Shown here piece after piece: positions 1 through 7,898 of a stretch of 64,000 bases of DNA (positions are counted from its first letter, which is position 1; every line of letters begins with the position of its first letter). The stretch spans positions 124,001 to 188,000 of the forward strand of contig RFGC01000047.1 of assembly GCA_003697135.1 (NCBI GenBank), written 5' to 3'. Source of the DNA: Acidobacteriota bacterium (GTDB lineage: Bacteria > Acidobacteriota > Blastocatellia > Pyrinomonadales > Pyrinomonadaceae). A program made the position numbers and the translations under genes. The notes beneath the pieces were generated by a model that worked only from the letters and a program-made list of their open reading frames with translations, did no database searches and was not told the origin of the DNA.

Positions 1-173
1 CTGATTGCTCGACGAAAATGAGCCTCAGCTTCATCGTAATTTTTGTTTTGGTAAGCTTGTGTCCCATCAACTAAATGTTGTTGGGTTTTTATCTTACTCC
101 ACAACGAACAATTCGTTAAAGTTACGGTCAAGACAACCAGCAAAGGCAAAAAGCTTTTCTGAATGAAACTCAT
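1..173 (-). CDS. TPR-type lipoprotein, partial (C-terminus outside window)
   Basis: The reading frame starts at an ATG at 173 and stays open to the window edge, giving 57 residues. It begins with a lipoprotein signal peptide: a basic start, a hydrophobic stretch and a lipobox-like L-T-N-C, with the Cys at residue 22. The following segment (AYQNKNYDEAEAHFRRAI) has the spacing of a tetratricopeptide helix pair. It is the last visible gene of the tonB-exbB-exbD-exbD run, 24 bp after the second exbD, so it may be an envelope-anchored TPR partner of that system. Function beyond the fold cannot be stated from this fragment. Confidence 0.7.
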   Translation of the reverse strand, partial: MSFIQKSFLPLLVVLTVTLTNCSLWSKIKTQQHLVDGTQAYQNKNYDEAEAHFRRAI

Positions 174-197
174 CTTTTCCAACTCCACATTAAGAAT

Positions 198-689
198 TTA
201 GTTTTCTAGATCGTCTATTTGCAGGCCGACAGGTTGGGCGCCTGCAGTTTTTACGGCGTCTATGACTTTTGCAACATCACCGTAACGGATGGACCGAGGT
301 GCTTTGATGAAAACCGTTTTTTCAACTTCGTTAGTCCCTTCACGAAAGATACCGTTACGTTCTCTATAGTCAAAAACCTCTCTAAGTCTTTGAATCAAAG
401 GATTCGGGTCCGCTATGTTGCCCATGTTGTCTTTGTTTAATCTTAGGCTTAAATCCTTCGAGACAAAGACTATCAGAGCATTAGGGTTCGGCTTAATAAT
501 TGCTTGTTGCTCTTGAGGTTTAGGTTCTGCTGGAACTTTTGCTTCAAAGCGTGTTGGTTTCGATGGAGAGATAACCATAAAGATAATCAAAAGAACCAGC
601 AGAACATCAATCAAAGGCGTTACATTTATGTTTGGTTGCGCCTCCTCGTGTTTTATTTCAACTTCTTCGAAATCACCGAACAGGGCCAT
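198..689 (-). CDS. exbD: ExbD/TolR biopolymer transport protein (second copy)
   Basis: Single-pass inner-membrane protein of the proton-channel complex that energises TonB (ExbD) or TolA (TolR). Of 163 residues, 21-42 form the transmembrane helix NVTPLIDVLLVLLIIF, which carries the conserved protonatable Asp28. The rest is a periplasmic domain ending in the usual alpha/beta fold. The start is supported by a GGAGGT placed 5 bases before the ATG and overlapping the stop of the exbD copy upstream, 10 bp away. Two ExbD paralogues after one ExbB is common in Acidobacteriota and Bacteroidota. TolR versus ExbD cannot be settled from sequence, but a tonB in the same run favours ExbD. Confidence 0.92.
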   Translation of the reverse strand: MALFGDFEEVEIKHEEAQPNINVTPLIDVLLVLLIIFMVISPSKPTRFEAKVPAEPKPQEQQAIIKPNPNALIVFVSKDLSLRLNKDNMGNIADPNPLIQRLREVFDYRERNGIFREGTNEVEKTVFIKAPRSIRYGDVAKVIDAVKTAGAQPVGLQIDDLEN

Positions 690-699
690 GATCTACCTC

Positions 700-1155
700 C
701 TATTCAACTCTTTTCTTTTTGTCGGCTACTAGTCCAATTTTGTCAACGTTTTGGGCGCGGATTATATTGATTGCCTCAACAACCGTGCCATAATCAACGT
801 TAACGTCACTCTTGATGTAAACGATTCTCTTTTCCGTTTCGCCTTTAAGCCTGCGGTCAATCACTTCTCCCATAACCTCTTTTATTTTCTCGCCCAAAAC
901 GGCACGAGAGTATCGGTCTTTGCCGATATAAAATTCGTAGTTATTTGGTATGGCTACCACGACCGCTTTTTCATTGTTTATGTATTGATCCTCTTCCGGT
1001 GCATTCAAATCACGCGGAATGTTAACGGTGACGCCTTGCTGGAGTAGTGGCGTGATTATCATAAAGATAATCAGCAACACCAACATCACGTCAACCATAG
1101 GAGTTACGTTTATCTCGGAATTATATTCATCCGACCCGCCAATTTTCATTCCCAT
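700..1155 (-). CDS. exbD: ExbD/TolR biopolymer transport protein (first copy)
   Basis: A 151-residue ExbD-family protein with a short cytoplasmic tail, a transmembrane helix at about 16-36 containing the conserved Asp22 (NVTPMVDVMLVLLIIF), and a periplasmic domain. It would pair with the ExbB encoded 60 bp upstream to form the proton-driven stator that powers TonB. A GGAGGAG lies 9 bases upstream of the chosen ATG. Its sequence is clearly different from the second copy just downstream, so the two are old paralogues and not a recent duplication. ExbD copies can form heteromeric pores, which is one reading of the pair. Confidence 0.93.
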   Translation of the reverse strand: MGMKIGGSDEYNSEINVTPMVDVMLVLLIIFMIITPLLQQGVTVNIPRDLNAPEEDQYINNEKAVVVAIPNNYEFYIGKDRYSRAVLGEKIKEVMGEVIDRRLKGETEKRIVYIKSDVNVDYGTVVEAINIIRAQNVDKIGLVADKKKRVE

Positions 1156-1215
1156 AGGCTTTTTCTCCTCCTAACGAATTTAAGCCAGAAAATAAAATTT
1201 CTGGCTTAAGTTTTC

Positions 1216-1935
1216 TTATCCCTTTAGTTGCTTAGCGCGTTGTTTAATGAAGTAGTCAATGAGTTCAGAAGCTGAGTTCTCCATTTCAACGCTGAAGTTA
1301 GCAACCTTGTTTGTGTAGTAGTTGAATAACCAAACAGCCGGAACAGCTACACCGATTCCAAAAGCCGTGGCTACCAGAGCTTCTGCAATTGCGCCACCAA
1401 CTACTGCAATACCGGCATTTTCGGTTTTTGCTAAGGAAACGAAGGCTCCAATAATGCCGACAACAGTTCCAAAGAGTCCAACGAACGGTGCAGTCGAACC
1501 AACAGTAGCTAGTCCAGAAAGTCCGCGCTTTAGTTCAGCTTGCTTGACTGCTATTGCTCTTTGCAAAGCGCGTTTTGAGGCTTCTAGTTCATCGCTTGTT
1601 ATTTCAGCACCTTGATGGGCTTGGAACTCCTTTAATCCTGAAGAAACAACCATCGCTAAATGCGAATTCTTGTGTTTGTCGCTTATGTTTATGGCTTCTT
1701 CGATGTTGTTGTTCTTCAGAGCTTGAGCAACCTTTTGAGCGAATATCCTTGATTGTTGTTTGGCTGTGTTGTATGTCATCCAGCGCTCAATTCCTATTGC
1801 GATTACATAGACTGACATGAAAATCAGAACAAAAACAACTATCCATCCAGGGATAGTCAAGCTCTTTGCGATTTCATACAGTCCGAACTCGAATTTTTGT
1901 TGCTGTTCCAGAAGTATCAACAGAAAGCTTGTCAT
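1216..1935 (-). CDS. exbB: ExbB/TolQ/MotA-family proton channel protein
   Basis: A 239-residue integral inner-membrane protein. Three hydrophobic stretches (about 27-50, 138-162 and 173-205) and the family-defining region APFVGLFGTVVGIIGAF identify the MotA/TolQ/ExbB channel family. With ExbD it forms the proton-conducting complex that drives TonB. It sits between tonB (76 bp upstream) and two exbD genes, so ExbB is a better name than TolQ; no tolB, pal or tolA is visible. A GGAGG lies about 11 bases before the ATG. Confidence 0.93.
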   Translation of the reverse strand: MTSFLLILLEQQQKFEFGLYEIAKSLTIPGWIVVFVLIFMSVYVIAIGIERWMTYNTAKQQSRIFAQKVAQALKNNNIEEAINISDKHKNSHLAMVVSSGLKEFQAHQGAEITSDELEASKRALQRAIAVKQAELKRGLSGLATVGSTAPFVGLFGTVVGIIGAFVSLAKTENAGIAVVGGAIAEALVATAFGIGVAVPAVWLFNYYTNKVANFSVEMENSASELIDYFIKQRAKQLKG

Positions 1936-2011
1936 CTTTTCTTTATCCTCCCATGAATAAAATTTATTATGGCGGTGGCGGGACGTCTGATTTCACATCC
2001 CGCCATGTAAG

Positions 2012-2818
2012 TCACTGTAAGATAAACTTATAAGTGATTATCCCGGTAACCTTCACAGGCTGACCGGAAAGCAAAGTTGGTTTGAACTTGGCTCTCTTAG
2101 CGGCATCTACCGCTGCTTGTCTTAAGAGTGGATGCCCACTAGTCGCAACCGCCGAAATAACGTTTCCTTGTTCATCAATAGTCACTTGAACTGTTACGTC
2201 TCCAGACGCTCTAACTGCTTTAGCAGCTGGTGGATATGGCGGTTGTGGCAAAGATATTGCCTCTCCATTTATCACTCCCTTTGAAACAACCTTTGGAGGT
2301 GTTTTCGTAGGGCTAGGTTTCGGAGGAGGCAGCGCATCTTCATCGTCATCTTGTCTGGTTGTGGGAGTAACGGAAAGCCCGCCGCCACCTTCGCCTCTTT
2401 CAATGCCGGTGCTTGGGTTTGAAGCTCTTATATTTTCTTGACCTATCTTGAACTTTTCACCCGGCCGAATGGCCATTACGTCTCTCTTTCCAAAAACATC
2501 TTCAGGGGCTTCTCTTGTATTTTCTATCGTAGCGTATGCTTCTTTGACTATAGTTACATCAGTCTCTTTCGTTGCAGTTTGTTTTTCCGGTTTCGGTTCT
2601 GGCTGTGGTGGCGGTGGTGCCTCTTCAGGAAGTGGTGGCGCTACCAGTGTTGTAAGCACCAGTCCTTCATCGCTAAGTCCTAGCTCCTTTGCGAAAAGAC
2701 TATAGACTAGCCCGCCAAAAAAGGCTGATACTACAACGATAAGCGTAACCAACAAAAGTCCGCTCCGAAGTAAATTTTCCTCTTTGTGGCTTTTCGATTC
2801 AACTAACTGATCTAGCAT
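2012..2818 (-). CDS. tonB: TonB family energy-transducing protein
   Basis: 268 residues with the full TonB plan: a short cytoplasmic tail, one transmembrane anchor at about 19-42, a proline-rich spacer (PPLPEEAPPPPQPEPKP at about 62-78, and more prolines at 165-176), and a C-terminal TonB domain at about 190-268. The domain has the YP motif (PPYPPAAK) and the typical run V-x-V-T-I-D-E-Q-G-N-V. It spans the periplasm to transmit the ExbBD proton-motive force to outer-membrane receptors; one such receptor lies at 31891-34257. The start has a GGAGG seven bases upstream. It leads the run tonB-exbB-exbD-exbD-TPR lipoprotein. Confidence 0.93.
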   Translation of the reverse strand: MLDQLVESKSHKEENLLRSGLLLVTLIVVVSAFFGGLVYSLFAKELGLSDEGLVLTTLVAPPLPEEAPPPPQPEPKPEKQTATKETDVTIVKEAYATIENTREAPEDVFGKRDVMAIRPGEKFKIGQENIRASNPSTGIERGEGGGGLSVTPTTRQDDDEDALPPPKPSPTKTPPKVVSKGVINGEAISLPQPPYPPAAKAVRASGDVTVQVTIDEQGNVISAVATSGHPLLRQAAVDAAKRAKFKPTLLSGQPVKVTGIITYKFILQ

Positions 2819-2997
2819 ATATCTTCCTCCCTTTCCTTCTGTATTTTTGCACCGGCAAAGGATCGGGTTTTATTATTGCGAAAAATATACTTTCCAAAAG
2901 CTACTAACGTATAAAATCACAAAAGTTTGCTTTGCAACGCTTTGAAGTGTAAATTTTTATGTCAAAAAAGTCAAGAGATAATCAAATTTTCTGCTTC

Positions 2998-4056
2998 TTA
3001 TCTTGCTACAGTTCTTCTAGCAACTGGTGTTCTCGATGCAGAAGCAAGTTTTTCAGGTTGTTTTGTAGGCTGCTTCATTTCTGCTACGCCTACAATTGAT
3101 TGCCACCATATAGCAATCGGGCTGGCAATGGCTATCGTAGAATAAGTCCCTGTAACTGCACCTACTAGGAGTGCCAATGAAAAGCTTCTTAAAACATCTC
3201 CACCAAACAGAACTAGAGCCAGCACAGATAGAAAGACCATAGCATTTGTTATTATGGTTCTCGACATCGTCTGATTTATAGAATCGTTCGTTAGTTTATA
3301 GATGGATTCACCTCTACGCAAAGTCATGTTTTCACGAATTCTATCGAAGATAACTATCGAGTCGTTAACCGAGTAACCAACCAAGGTTAGAAATGCTGCG
3401 ACAACTGTTAGGTTGATTTCCCACTGAAAAACTGAGAAAAATGCTAACGTAACCAATACATCGTGGAAAACGGCAATCACAGCGCCTGCTGCGTAAGTCC
3501 AATCGTAGTTGTAGGCAATATAGAGTAGAATTCCAAGCAATCCTAAAAGCGTAGCTGCTATGGCTTGATCTCTTAGTTGCGCTCCGGCAACAGGTCCAAC
3601 AACTTCTGTTCCTACGATTTTGTATCTTGCTTCTGCATCTTGATCAAGTGAAAGTGCTGGCTCGGCTTCTTTGCCGAAAGAATCCAGAGCTTTTTTGACA
3701 AAGCATCTTCCTGCTTCATCGAAATCCGGACATTCTTCTCGTCTTCCCAAAGCAGGAACTTTTATCAAAACTTCATCTCTTTTGTCAATTGAATCTTGAA
3801 TAACAGCATCACCAATGCCAACAGCCTGCAAGGCTGATCTTATCTCATCGGCAGAAGGTTTTTCCTTGAATTTTACCGTGACAACTGTCCCACCACGGAA
3901 GTCAACGCCCAAATTGAAAGCATCTGTTCCACCTTCAACTACTTGACGGCTAACGGCTGAAATCAGCCCAGCAAGAAGAACTGCCACGGAAACGAATATG
4001 AATATCTTTCGTTTCCCCATCCAATCTACATTTATGTTTGAAAAAATCCTAATCAT
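2998..4056 (-). CDS. secF: Protein translocase subunit SecF
   Basis: A 352-residue SecF with six predicted membrane helices: one near 17-37, a periplasmic domain to about 165, then five helices in the C-terminal half. The family signatures are present: the first periplasmic segment with FNLGVDFRGGTVV, and the membrane motif ...YSVNDSIVIFDRIRENM, the SecF counterpart of the Asp/Arg proton-relay region. With SecD it uses the proton-motive force to pull secreted proteins through SecYEG. The gene starts 10 bp after secD, in a yajC-secD-secF operon. No fusion with secD is seen. Confidence 0.97.
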   Translation of the reverse strand: MIRIFSNINVDWMGKRKIFIFVSVAVLLAGLISAVSRQVVEGGTDAFNLGVDFRGGTVVTVKFKEKPSADEIRSALQAVGIGDAVIQDSIDKRDEVLIKVPALGRREECPDFDEAGRCFVKKALDSFGKEAEPALSLDQDAEARYKIVGTEVVGPVAGAQLRDQAIAATLLGLLGILLYIAYNYDWTYAAGAVIAVFHDVLVTLAFFSVFQWEINLTVVAAFLTLVGYSVNDSIVIFDRIRENMTLRRGESIYKLTNDSINQTMSRTIITNAMVFLSVLALVLFGGDVLRSFSLALLVGAVTGTYSTIAIASPIAIWWQSIVGVAEMKQPTKQPEKLASASRTPVARRTVAR

Positions 4057-4066
4057 TTTGACAAAC

Positions 4067-5770
4067 CTATATGCTCAATCTTTGCATATTGGGGCGCTTT
4101 TCAAGTAGCCACATAAAGATTGTTTTCGAGACGTAAACAGCCGAGAAAAGATTTATCAATAGCCCCAAAATTAAAGTAACTGCAAATCCTCTGATAGCGC
4201 CAGTGCCGTATATGTAAAGTATAACAGCAGCAATTATAGTTGTTACATGGGTGTCTATAATTGTAACAAAAGCTCTATCGAAACCTAAATCAATGGCTTC
4301 GGGAATGGTTTTGCCAGCTAACAATTCCTCTCTGATTCTCTCGAATATAAGAACGTTGGAGTCAACTGCCATACCGATCCCTAAAATCAGACCGGCTATT
4401 CCAGGTAATGTGAGCGTGGCATCGAAAAAGACCACAGCGGCCATTGTCAAGAGCAAGTTCAGTAGCAAGGCGATTACAGCGTTTATTCCGGCACCACGAT
4501 AGTAGAACAGCATGAAACTCATTACAAAAATCAAGCCACCTATCGAAGCTGAAATGCCAGCGCGAATCGAATCAGCTCCAAGTGAGGGCCCAACAGTTCT
4601 TTCTTCTTGATACTCGATCGGCGCTGGTAAAGCCCCTGATTTCAATGTCAAGGCTAGGTCTTCGGCAGATTCTTTGGTGAATCTTCCTGTGATCTCTCCG
4701 GAATCCGTTATTTTCGATTTGATATATGCGATTGATTTTACTTCATCATTAAGGCGAACTGCCATGTAGTTATTTATGTTTCTCTCAGTCCATTCGCCGA
4801 ATTTTTGCGCGCCTGTTGGTTTCAGACTGAAGACTATTTGATAGTCACCCGGCATTCCGGTTCTTGAAACGGCTGCTGCATCTCTTATTTCGCTACCATC
4901 AATAACTGCAGGAGTTTCAACCACAACAAATCGGCTTGGTTTTTTCTCTTTGTCGTTTGAAGAGACACCATCTTCTCTTTCGGTGTATGGAAAGACCTTC
5001 CTTGATAAGGTTTCCCTGCCGCCTATTGAAGCAAGCGCTTCTTCTTTTGTTGCGTATGTCTGAACAGGTGAAGGATACGGTGGACTTACAACCTTCATCA
5101 ATTCTAGCTTTGATTCGGCACTGATAAGTTTCTTGACTCTTTCGGGGTCTTCAACACCGGGCATCTGCAAAAGTATCCGTCCAGACTCCTCGCTACCAAT
5201 TACCTGCAAAGTCGGCTCTTTTACACCAAAAGCATTTATTCGGCTTTCGATTATTTTCAATGCTTGTTCTGTAGCTTGCTTTGCTAAAGCTTTTTGGCTT
5301 TGAATTGGTAAACTCCAAGTTATCGTTGTGTCTGTCGAAGATATAGTCCAAGGTGCTGTTGGGTTGTCGAGATCGGCCTTCTTCTTTACTGCTTCTATGA
5401 TTGCATCCTTTTGAGATGGGTCAGAAAATATCAGTGTGAATGAATAAGTATTGCCTTCGCTAACTTCAGTGACATCGGTAACAGAAAGCCCTGCATCTTT
5501 GGCCGCTTCAAAAGCTGCTTGACGGTAATTGTCGGTTAAAGCTTTCATGTATTCTTCTACTTTAACCCGCATTACCAAATGCGACCCGCCTTTCAAATCC
5601 AAACCTAAATTGATGTTCTCACTCAGGTTTTTCTTTATGCCTTCCCATGTGAAGCTACTTGCAGAGAATTGACCGTGCGATGGGCCAAAAACCATGTACA
5701 GCCCAATCAAAATCACCACTAGAGAAATTATCGTTCTATACCACAAGTTGCTTTTTTTCTTCATCTTCAA
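4067..5770 (-). CDS. secD: Protein translocase subunit SecD
   Basis: A 567-residue SecD. It has an N-terminal membrane helix (about 11-28), a large periplasmic region starting with the P1 signature NINLGLDLKGGSHLVMRV, and five C-terminal helices containing GIGMAVDSNVLIFERIREEL. That motif bears the Asp implicated in proton coupling in the SecD family. It forms the SecDF complex with the product of the next gene, 10 bp downstream, and works with YajC encoded 12 bp upstream. The start is the first of two in-frame ATGs (MKMKKKSN), so an ATG two codons later is an alternative. Confidence 0.97.
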   Translation of the reverse strand: MKMKKKSNLWYRTIISLVVILIGLYMVFGPSHGQFSASSFTWEGIKKNLSENINLGLDLKGGSHLVMRVKVEEYMKALTDNYRQAAFEAAKDAGLSVTDVTEVSEGNTYSFTLIFSDPSQKDAIIEAVKKKADLDNPTAPWTISSTDTTITWSLPIQSQKALAKQATEQALKIIESRINAFGVKEPTLQVIGSEESGRILLQMPGVEDPERVKKLISAESKLELMKVVSPPYPSPVQTYATKEEALASIGGRETLSRKVFPYTEREDGVSSNDKEKKPSRFVVVETPAVIDGSEIRDAAAVSRTGMPGDYQIVFSLKPTGAQKFGEWTERNINNYMAVRLNDEVKSIAYIKSKITDSGEITGRFTKESAEDLALTLKSGALPAPIEYQEERTVGPSLGADSIRAGISASIGGLIFVMSFMLFYYRGAGINAVIALLLNLLLTMAAVVFFDATLTLPGIAGLILGIGMAVDSNVLIFERIREELLAGKTIPEAIDLGFDRAFVTIIDTHVTTIIAAVILYIYGTGAIRGFAVTLILGLLINLFSAVYVSKTIFMWLLEKRPNMQRLSI

Positions 5771-5782
5771 AAACCTGAGAAC

Positions 5783-6076
5783 CTACTTTTGATTTTCTCT
5801 TTTCGCTATTACTGCGTTTTTGCCGATTTCTATGAAAGATTTATCGGCACTGACGATGATAAAGCTCGAATCTCTTATTTCCTTTATCTTTCCAATGATT
5901 CCACCGCTTGTTATTACCTCATCGTTTATCTTTAGACTTTCGATCATTTGAATAAGTTCCCGCTGTTGTCTTTTTTGTGGCAGAATAACGATGAGATAGA
6001 AGATGAGAAAAATCAGAACTAATGGGAAAATCGCCCAGAATAGACTTGCACCACCATTTTGAAAGAATAGATACAT
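5783..6076 (-). CDS. yajC: Preprotein translocase subunit YajC
   Basis: A 97-residue single-pass membrane protein. A hydrophobic helix at about 12-32 is followed by the YajC signature LPQKRQQRE and a small cytoplasmic domain with the typical G-x-I-x-x-I. YajC associates with SecDF and modulates SecYEG. Position and spacing as first gene of yajC-secD-secF agree with the classic arrangement. No strong Shine-Dalgarno is evident upstream of the ATG. Confidence 0.94.
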   Translation of the reverse strand: MYLFFQNGGASLFWAIFPLVLIFLIFYLIVILPQKRQQRELIQMIESLKINDEVITSGGIIGKIKEIRDSSFIIVSADKSFIEIGKNAVIAKRENQK

Positions 6077-6175
6077 TTGCCCCTGCGAAAATTTGTAGAA
6101 AATGCAATTATGACAAAGGAATCTTATTTTCGCAAAATCGGAAAGGCAGTTTTTGGAAATTTTCTAAAGTTTTGA

Positions 6176-6252
6176 GGGCGAATAACAAATGAAGCGGGAA
6201 ACTTTTGGCAGATTTTGAAGAGCTTGCTATTCGCCCTTAGCTTTTGTTATTA
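6176..6252. repeat. Inverted repeat with two alternative pairings between the aminotransferase gene and yajC
   Basis: GGGCGAATA at 6176-6184 is exactly complementary to TATTCGCCC at 6228-6236, with an inner AAGC/GCTT pairing. AATAACAA at 6181-6188 could instead pair with TTGTTATT at 6245-6252, which overlaps the end of the aminotransferase gene. No T-run follows in the direction of transcription (minus strand), so it is not a standard intrinsic terminator. It may be a structured spacer RNA that protects or separates the two transcripts. Confidence 0.4.
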
Positions 6253-7599
6253 AATCGAAGCGGCTATGGCATCATCGAAAATCTCCAATGCCACGTCAAC
6301 ATTTTCTTTTGTTATGATGAGCGGTGGTGACCAGCGAATTGAATTTGTGCCGCAACCCAAAATTATCAAACCACGCTCAAAGCAGGCTGTTTCTACCTTA
6401 TCGCGGAGCGCCGGATTCGGTTTCATCGTGCTTTTCGATTCAACGAATTCAACACCGAGCATCAATCCAAGTCCGCGAACGTCGCCAATGCAGTCGTATT
6501 TGTCTTTGAGTTTTTCCAAGCCTTCTTTCAGATAATTGCCAACTTCCCTTGCGTTTTCAATAAGTCCGTTTTCCAAAAGCTCTATGGTTTTCAAAGCTGC
6601 GGCGATGCAGACAGGATTTCCGCCAAAGGTTGAAGCGTGTGCGCCCTTGTGCCAAGACATGATTTCCGATTTCGCAACACAAGCTCCTATTGGAAGACCA
6701 GAACCGATTCCCTTTGCAATGCAGACTATATCAGCTTTAACGCCGTAATGTTCAAGGGCAAACATCTTGCCAGTTCTTCCCATGCCTGATTGAACTTCGT
6801 CAACTATCATCAAGATTCCGTATTCGTCGCAGATTCGGCGGATTTCTCTCACGAATTCGACGGGCGCTGGAATATATCCGCCTTCGCCCTGCACAACTTC
6901 AAGCACGATTCCGGCAACTTCTTCTGGCGGTGTGGTTGTGTTGAAAATGCGGTTCTCAATCCATTCTATCGTCCCAAGACAACACTTGCCGTTAGATTTT
7001 CCTTTGTTGAACGGACAACGATAGCAGTAAGGATAAGGAACATGAATAACATCAAGCGCTTGGCGCATGAAGCCAAGTCTTTGAGCTTTTTTTGATGAGG
7101 TTAAACTCAAAGCTCCTAAAGTGCGCCCATGAAAGGAGCCGAAAAATGAAATGAATTTTTGCCTTCGAGTATGATACATTGCAAGTTTCAAGGCTGTTTC
7201 TATGGCCTCTGCACCAGAGTTTGCAAAATGCGTTTTTGTTTCACCTTCAATCGGGCAGATTTCGTTTAACTTTTTTCCCAGTTCTGGCATGTGGCGGTAG
7301 TAGAAGTCTGTTCCGCACATGTGTATCAGTCTTGAAGCTTGCTCCGAGATTGCCTGCACAATCTCAGGATGACAATGACCTGTTGAACAAACAGCTACTC
7401 CTGCGTTGCAATCGAGAAAAATATTTCCGTCAACGTCTTCTATCCAAACACCGTAGCCCTTTTCGGCAACCAGCTTGTAATCAGGGCGTGGATAAGAAGG
7501 CGTTACGTATCTTCTATCAGCTTCAATGACTTCTTTTGCTTTCGGACCCGGCAATTCGGTCTTGATTATCGGTCTTTGCACATCAATCGTCGGCTTCAT
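6250..7599 (-). CDS. Class III aminotransferase, acetylornithine/4-aminobutyrate type
   Basis: A 449-residue PLP enzyme of fold type I, class III. Visible residues are the phosphate-binding SGAEA (128-132), the PLP-nitrogen Asp267 in IVDEVQSGMGRTG, and the Schiff-base Lys296 in IAKGIGSGLPIGA. It carries an insert with CYRC (192-195) and CC (206-207), seen in the archaeal and thermophile subgroup annotated as acetylornithine aminotransferase family or broad-substrate amino-acid racemase. Substrate is therefore uncertain: acetylornithine, ornithine, GABA or lysine transamination, or racemisation, are all possible. No arginine-synthesis genes are adjacent. A strong AGGAGG precedes the ATG, and the gene appears to have its own promoter in the 299-bp gap upstream. 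Confidence 0.85.
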   Translation of the reverse strand: MKPTIDVQRPIIKTELPGPKAKEVIEADRRYVTPSYPRPDYKLVAEKGYGVWIEDVDGNIFLDCNAGVAVCSTGHCHPEIVQAISEQASRLIHMCGTDFYYRHMPELGKKLNEICPIEGETKTHFANSGAEAIETALKLAMYHTRRQKFISFFGSFHGRTLGALSLTSSKKAQRLGFMRQALDVIHVPYPYCYRCPFNKGKSNGKCCLGTIEWIENRIFNTTTPPEEVAGIVLEVVQGEGGYIPAPVEFVREIRRICDEYGILMIVDEVQSGMGRTGKMFALEHYGVKADIVCIAKGIGSGLPIGACVAKSEIMSWHKGAHASTFGGNPVCIAAALKTIELLENGLIENAREVGNYLKEGLEKLKDKYDCIGDVRGLGLMLGVEFVESKSTMKPNPALRDKVETACFERGLIILGCGTNSIRWSPPLIITKENVDVALEIFDDAIAASI

Positions 7600-7898
7600 A
7601 AACAGTCCTCCTTTTTGAATTTTTGAAAGTTAAAAAGTGAAAGAAAAGGTGAGATTCGGTGAGATTTTGCCGGAAGTCCTTAATCGCCACCAAACAAATT
7701 CGGGCGCCTGTATGCAGGACAAAACTGTATAAGGATACGTTGAAGCATTACATGGAAATAATAACATGAGAGAAGATGACTTTTCAAAGTTTTCGGGAAA
7801 GTGTCAGGATTTTTCGTGTGTTTGATGCTTTATGGTGAAAATCTCGTTTCGAGAATCAGACTTTGTTTGAACCAATTCTTTTCGAGTAACATATTTTC
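7600..7898. other. Divergent intergenic region (aminotransferase / YyaL-like)
   Basis: These 299 bases separate two divergently transcribed genes and must hold both promoters. I see no open frame with a ribosome-binding site. The only clear symmetry is a short palindrome, TCTCG-TTT-CGAGA at 7842-7854, 45 bases before the YyaL-like ATG; it could be an operator or a small leader hairpin. No riboswitch consensus was recognised. Confidence 0.45.

Noticed and set aside
2448-2705. Serine/glycine-rich plus-strand frame
   Set aside because: It is the complement of the tonB proline-rich spacer; the apparent Gly/Ser richness is a reflection of proline codons.
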